Below, piece by piece: positions 6,677 through 8,662 of a DNA stretch of 8,662 bases (its first letter is position 1; each line of letters begins with the position of its first letter). Source of the DNA: CAWJAP01 sp963834365 (lineage in GTDB: Bacteria; Acidobacteriota; Vicinamibacteria; Vicinamibacterales; Vicinamibacteraceae). Below the pieces are notes generated by a model. It did not search any database, was not told the origin of the DNA, and saw only the letters and a program-made list of their open reading frames with translations. The position numbers were made by a program, and so were the translations under genes. The DNA is taken from positions 1-8,662 of the forward strand of contig CAWIBS010000002.1 in assembly GCA_963834365.1 (NCBI GenBank). Reading direction: 5' to 3'.

Positions 6677-7480
6677 ATGCCCCGCTTTCCGCCGGCCCTG
6701 TTCCTCGTCGCGCTGCTGCTCGGCGCGTCGATTCGTGGCGGTGTCCGCCAGCCGGCGCCGGCGCTGACGCCTGTCGTGGTGCCCGGCCTCGAGCGCCCGG
6801 TCCAGGTGCTCGTGGACGAATGGGGCGTGCCGCACATCTACGCCGAACGGCACTACGACGCCTTCACCGCACAAGGCTTCGTCGCCGCACGCGACCGGCT
6901 GTGGCAGATCGACCTCTGGCGCAAGCGTGGGCTCGGCGAGATGGCGAAGGACTTCGGGCCCGCGTACGTCGAGAGCGACCGCATGGCGCGCGCGGTGCTG
7001 TTCCGCGGCAACCTGTATCGCGAGTGGCTCGCGTATGCGTCCGATGCCAAGCGCATCGCCGAGGCGTTCGTGGCCGGCATCAACGCCTACGTGGACCTCA
7101 CGGAGCGGCAGCCGGATCTGCTGCCCGAGGAGTTCCGCCTTCTCGGCTACCGCCCGACGCGCTGGCAGGCCGCCGACATCGTCCGCATCCGGCACCACGG
7201 GCTGACCCTGAACCTCACGAACGAGATCGATCGCGCGGAGGTGTACTGCAAGGACGGGCCCGATGCGCCGCGTGTGGACTGGCTGCGTCGCGCGCTCGTC
7301 CCCGAGATCGTGCCCACGCTGGCGACTGGCCTGGATCCGTGCGCGCTGCCGTTCGAGCGGCTCCGGCAGGCGTACGCCCTCGCGACCGCCCGTCCACTGT
7401 TCCGCAGCCGCCGAGGCCGCGCAGGCGATCCGCACGACCGCGCGCCGCTCGATCTGCGGCTGGCGCGCACGACTGGCTGA
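6677..7480 (+). pseudogene. Penicillin acylase fragment 1: signal peptide and alpha subunit (frame 2)
   Basis: An open stretch of 267 codons. Residues 1-25 are a Sec-type signal (MPRFPP, then hydrophobic ALFLVALLLGAS). Family motifs follow: VLVDEWGVPHIYAE (44-57) and AQGFVAARDRLWQIDLWRK (65-83). Alpha-like sequence continues to about 7390 (AYALATARP). The last 25 or so codons before the TGA look like non-coding frame, so the frame change lies somewhere between about 7400 and 7490. Confidence 0.8.
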
Positions 7481-8015
7481 GGACGCTGGTCACCCAGGGG
7501 TCCAACAACTGGGTCGTGGCACCCGGACGGAGCGCCACTGGTCGCGCCGTGCTGGCGAGCGATCCGCACCGGACGCACTCGGCGCCGAGCCTCCGCTACA
7601 TCAGCCATCTCGTCGCGCCGGGGCTGGACGTCATCGGCGCCGGAGAGCCGTTCCTCCCCGGCATCTCCATCGGACACAACGAGGCGATTGCGTTCGGGCT
7701 CACGCGGTTCTACATGGACCAGGAGGATCTCTACGTCTATGAGACCAACCCCGACGGTCCGGACGAGTACCGGTACAAGGGGCGCTGGGAGCCGATGGAG
7801 ACGATCACCGAACGCATCGAGGTGCGCGGCGAAGCGCCACGCACGGTGACCATCGCCTTCACGCGTCATGGGCCGGTGCTCGCCACGGATCCTGCGGCGC
7901 GTCGGGCGTTCGCGTTGCGCGCGGCGTGGCTCGACGCCGGGATGGCGCCGTACTTCGGCGCCATCGAGTACATGCGCGCACGCAACTGGGACCAGTTTGC
8001 CGCCGCGATCCGGCG
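7456..8015 (+). pseudogene. Penicillin acylase fragment 2: beta-subunit N-terminal part (frame 1)
   Basis: Frame 1 reads GSNNWVVAPGRSATGR with the nucleophile Ser at 7501-7503. It then gives ASDPHRTHSAPSLRYISHLV, LPGISIGHNEAIAFGLT and GMAPYFGAIEYMRARNWDQF, all strongly family-like. The frame stays open to 8445, but from about 8016 the reading is not family-like. The left border is approximate. Passing from frame 2 to frame 1 fits the loss of one base. Confidence 0.78.
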
Positions 8016-8389
8016 AAGTGGCAATGGGGACGGCTGCATCGGGCCGTGTTCGAGCACCCGCTCGCGGTGCAGGCAGACGCCGGAACCCGTCAACGACTCA
8101 CGGTCGGCGCGTGGCCGCTCGGCGGATCAGCGCCACACCGATGGCGGCGTCATACCGATCGACCGACTATCAGCTCACCGGCGGTGCCTCGTTCCGCATG
8201 GTGGCAGACGTCGGCGACTGGGACGCGTCGGTGGCGATCAACACCCCGGGGCAGTCCGGCGATCCGGCGAGCCCGCACTATCGCGACCTCGCGCCGCTGT
8301 GGGCCGAGGGGCGCTACTTCCCGCTCGCCTACTCGCGGGAAGCGGTGGAGAAATCGACTCGTACCCGGTTGGAACTGAAACCGCGCTGA
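8007..8389 (+). pseudogene. Penicillin acylase fragment 3: beta-subunit C-terminus, split over frames 3 and 2
   Basis: Frame 3 gives DPAKWQWGRLHRAVFEHPLA and RLTVGAWPLGGS up to about 8128. Frame 2 then continues with SATPMAASYRSTDYQLTGG (from 8129), DWDASVAINTPGQSGDP and HYRDLAPLWAEGRYFPL, ending at TGA 8387-8389. The switch lies within GGCGGATCAGCGCC (8121-8134) and fits one missing base. Together these give the normal C-terminus of the family. Confidence 0.78.
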
Positions 8390-8417
8390 GACCAGAGTTC
8401 ACGTGTGTTGATGTAGT

Positions 8418-8435
8418 GTCCGGCTTCAGCCGGAC
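8418..8435. repeat. REP-like hairpin with TTCA loop
   Basis: GTCCGGC and GCCGGAC form a perfect 7-bp stem around TTCA. The flanks GTAGT before it and CTCCGTCTAA after it match a dispersed repeat that I recall at gene ends in Vicinamibacteria-like genomes. It often leaves the spurious tail VVSGFSRT on open frames, as it does here in frame 1. No T-run follows, so a simple intrinsic terminator is unlikely, although the hairpin may stabilise a 3' end. Confidence 0.6.
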
Positions 8436-8483
8436 CTCCGTCTAAGCTAAGCCCAGAGGGCACTGGTGTTGACAATGTGGCGT

Positions 8484-8497
8484 AGGCCTTTAGGCCT
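8484..8497. repeat. Second small REP-like hairpin
   Basis: AGGCCT at 8484-8489 and 8492-8497 flank TT. The likely fold is AGGCC, loop TTTA, GGCCT. It sits within the nested inverted-repeat element, 48 bp after the first hairpin, and reads as AGLKAYATL on the minus strand, another recurrent-looking peptide shadow. Function is unknown. Confidence 0.45.
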
Positions 8498-8662
8498 GCC
8501 CGGGCCCGCGTTGGCCGGGCTGACCGCCTTCGCCGTTGGCTATGGCGGTTCGCCGAAGCCGAGCGAAGGCGAAAGCCCGGCGCCACCTTGCCGGGCCCGT
8601 TGTCAACTCAAGTGAACTCTGGGATTGAAGGCGGACATTTCAACTGTCACGTCAACTCTGAG

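Larger units (their letters stand above)
6677..8389 (+). pseudogene. Penicillin acylase family (Ntn-hydrolase, peptidase S45) gene, multiply disrupted
   Basis: Intact members are exported precursors of roughly 750-850 residues. They self-cleave into alpha and beta subunits at a Gly-Ser bond and hydrolyse amide bonds of acylated substrates such as beta-lactams or acyl-homoserine lactones. Here the conserved segments occur in order but change frame three times. Frame 2 carries the signal peptide and alpha part up to a stop at 7478-7480. Frame 1 carries the beta-subunit start (catalytic Ser at 7501-7503 in QGSNNWVVAPGRS) to about 8015. Frame 3 runs from about 8007 to 8128 (WQWGRLHRAVFEHPLA). Frame 2 again runs from 8129 to 8389 and ends LELKPR. 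About 570 residues remain. The middle of the beta subunit, expected to hold the oxyanion-hole Asn, is absent. As written it cannot give an active enzyme; assembly or base-calling error is a serious alternative to true decay. Confidence 0.85.
8392..8622. repeat. Nested inverted-repeat element (MITE-like or REP cluster)
   Basis: The 273 bases after the last gene contain no coding sequence that I can support. The outer arms are 8392-8411 and 8603-8622; they pair at 18 of 20 positions, including 11 perfect outer pairs (CCAGAGTTCAC with GTGAACTCTGG). Inside are further pairs: GTTGACAA 8468-8475 with TTGTCAAC 8600-8607; CAATGTGGCG 8473-8482 with CGCCACCTTG 8581-8590 (one mismatch); GCCGGGCT 8514-8521 with AGCCCGGC 8574-8581; GCCTTCGC 8526-8533 with GCGAAGGC 8563-8570. 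There is no transposase and no evident target-site duplication. A non-autonomous mobile repeat or a compound palindromic repeat is inferred. Confidence 0.6.

Noticed and set aside
7380..7500. Programmed ribosomal frameshift in the penicillin acylase
   Set aside because: No slippery run is visible, and two further lesions downstream, including a large loss, make decay or assembly error more likely.
8418..8435. Rho-independent terminator
   Set aside because: The hairpin is strong but followed by CTCCGTCTAA, not a T-run.
8390..8445. Open frame 1 ending VVSGFSRTSV as the true acylase C-terminus
   Set aside because: The family-like C-terminus is in frame 2 and stops at 8389. The frame 1 tail is a reading of the REP-like repeat.
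8390..8662. CRISPR array
   Set aside because: The repeats are palindromic, nested and irregularly spaced, with no constant repeat-spacer period and no cas genes.

Overview
The window is GC-rich, densely coded bacterial DNA. The dispersed hairpin repeat near the right end (its reading gives the peptide tail VVSGFSRT on one strand and GPAEAGHY on the other) and the signal-peptide style recall soil Acidobacteriota of the Vicinamibacteria group. This placement is recognition from memory, not a computed result, and is moderately confident.

Left part, minus strand (1-1639): an O-methyltransferase of the Methyltransf_2 type, cut by the window edge and carrying an unusual twin-arginine-like N-terminus, lies downstream of a two-lobed GNAT acetyltransferase. 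A divergent intergenic region (about 1655-1771) separates them from the rightward genes. It holds a nested stem-loop, a TTGACA/TATACT promoter, and an imperfect palindrome between the -10 and the start codon of the next gene.

Centre and right, plus strand (1772-8389): a tightly packed seven-gene run. In order it encodes a short YtrA-type GntR repressor, an ABC ATPase and its ABC-2 permease, an OpgC-like membrane acyltransferase, a second ABC ATPase and permease, and an exported penicillin-acylase (Ntn-hydrolase) precursor. Junctions are overlaps of 20, 4, 14 and 1 nt and gaps of 10 and 8 nt, so one regulated transcript is likely. The reading is a ligand- or stress-responsive envelope module: two exporters, an enzyme that adds acyl groups at the membrane, and a periplasmic amidase of the family that removes acyl groups.

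The last gene is broken. Its family-conserved segments lie in four successive reading frames (2, then 1, then 3, then 2), and a few hundred residues of the beta subunit are missing at a junction near 8008-8015. It is either a decaying pseudogene or an assembly or sequencing artefact.

Right end (8390-8662): 273 bases without a gene, filled by a nested inverted-repeat element of about 230 bp with 20-bp outer arms (18 of 20 matching) and at least two REP-like hairpins.
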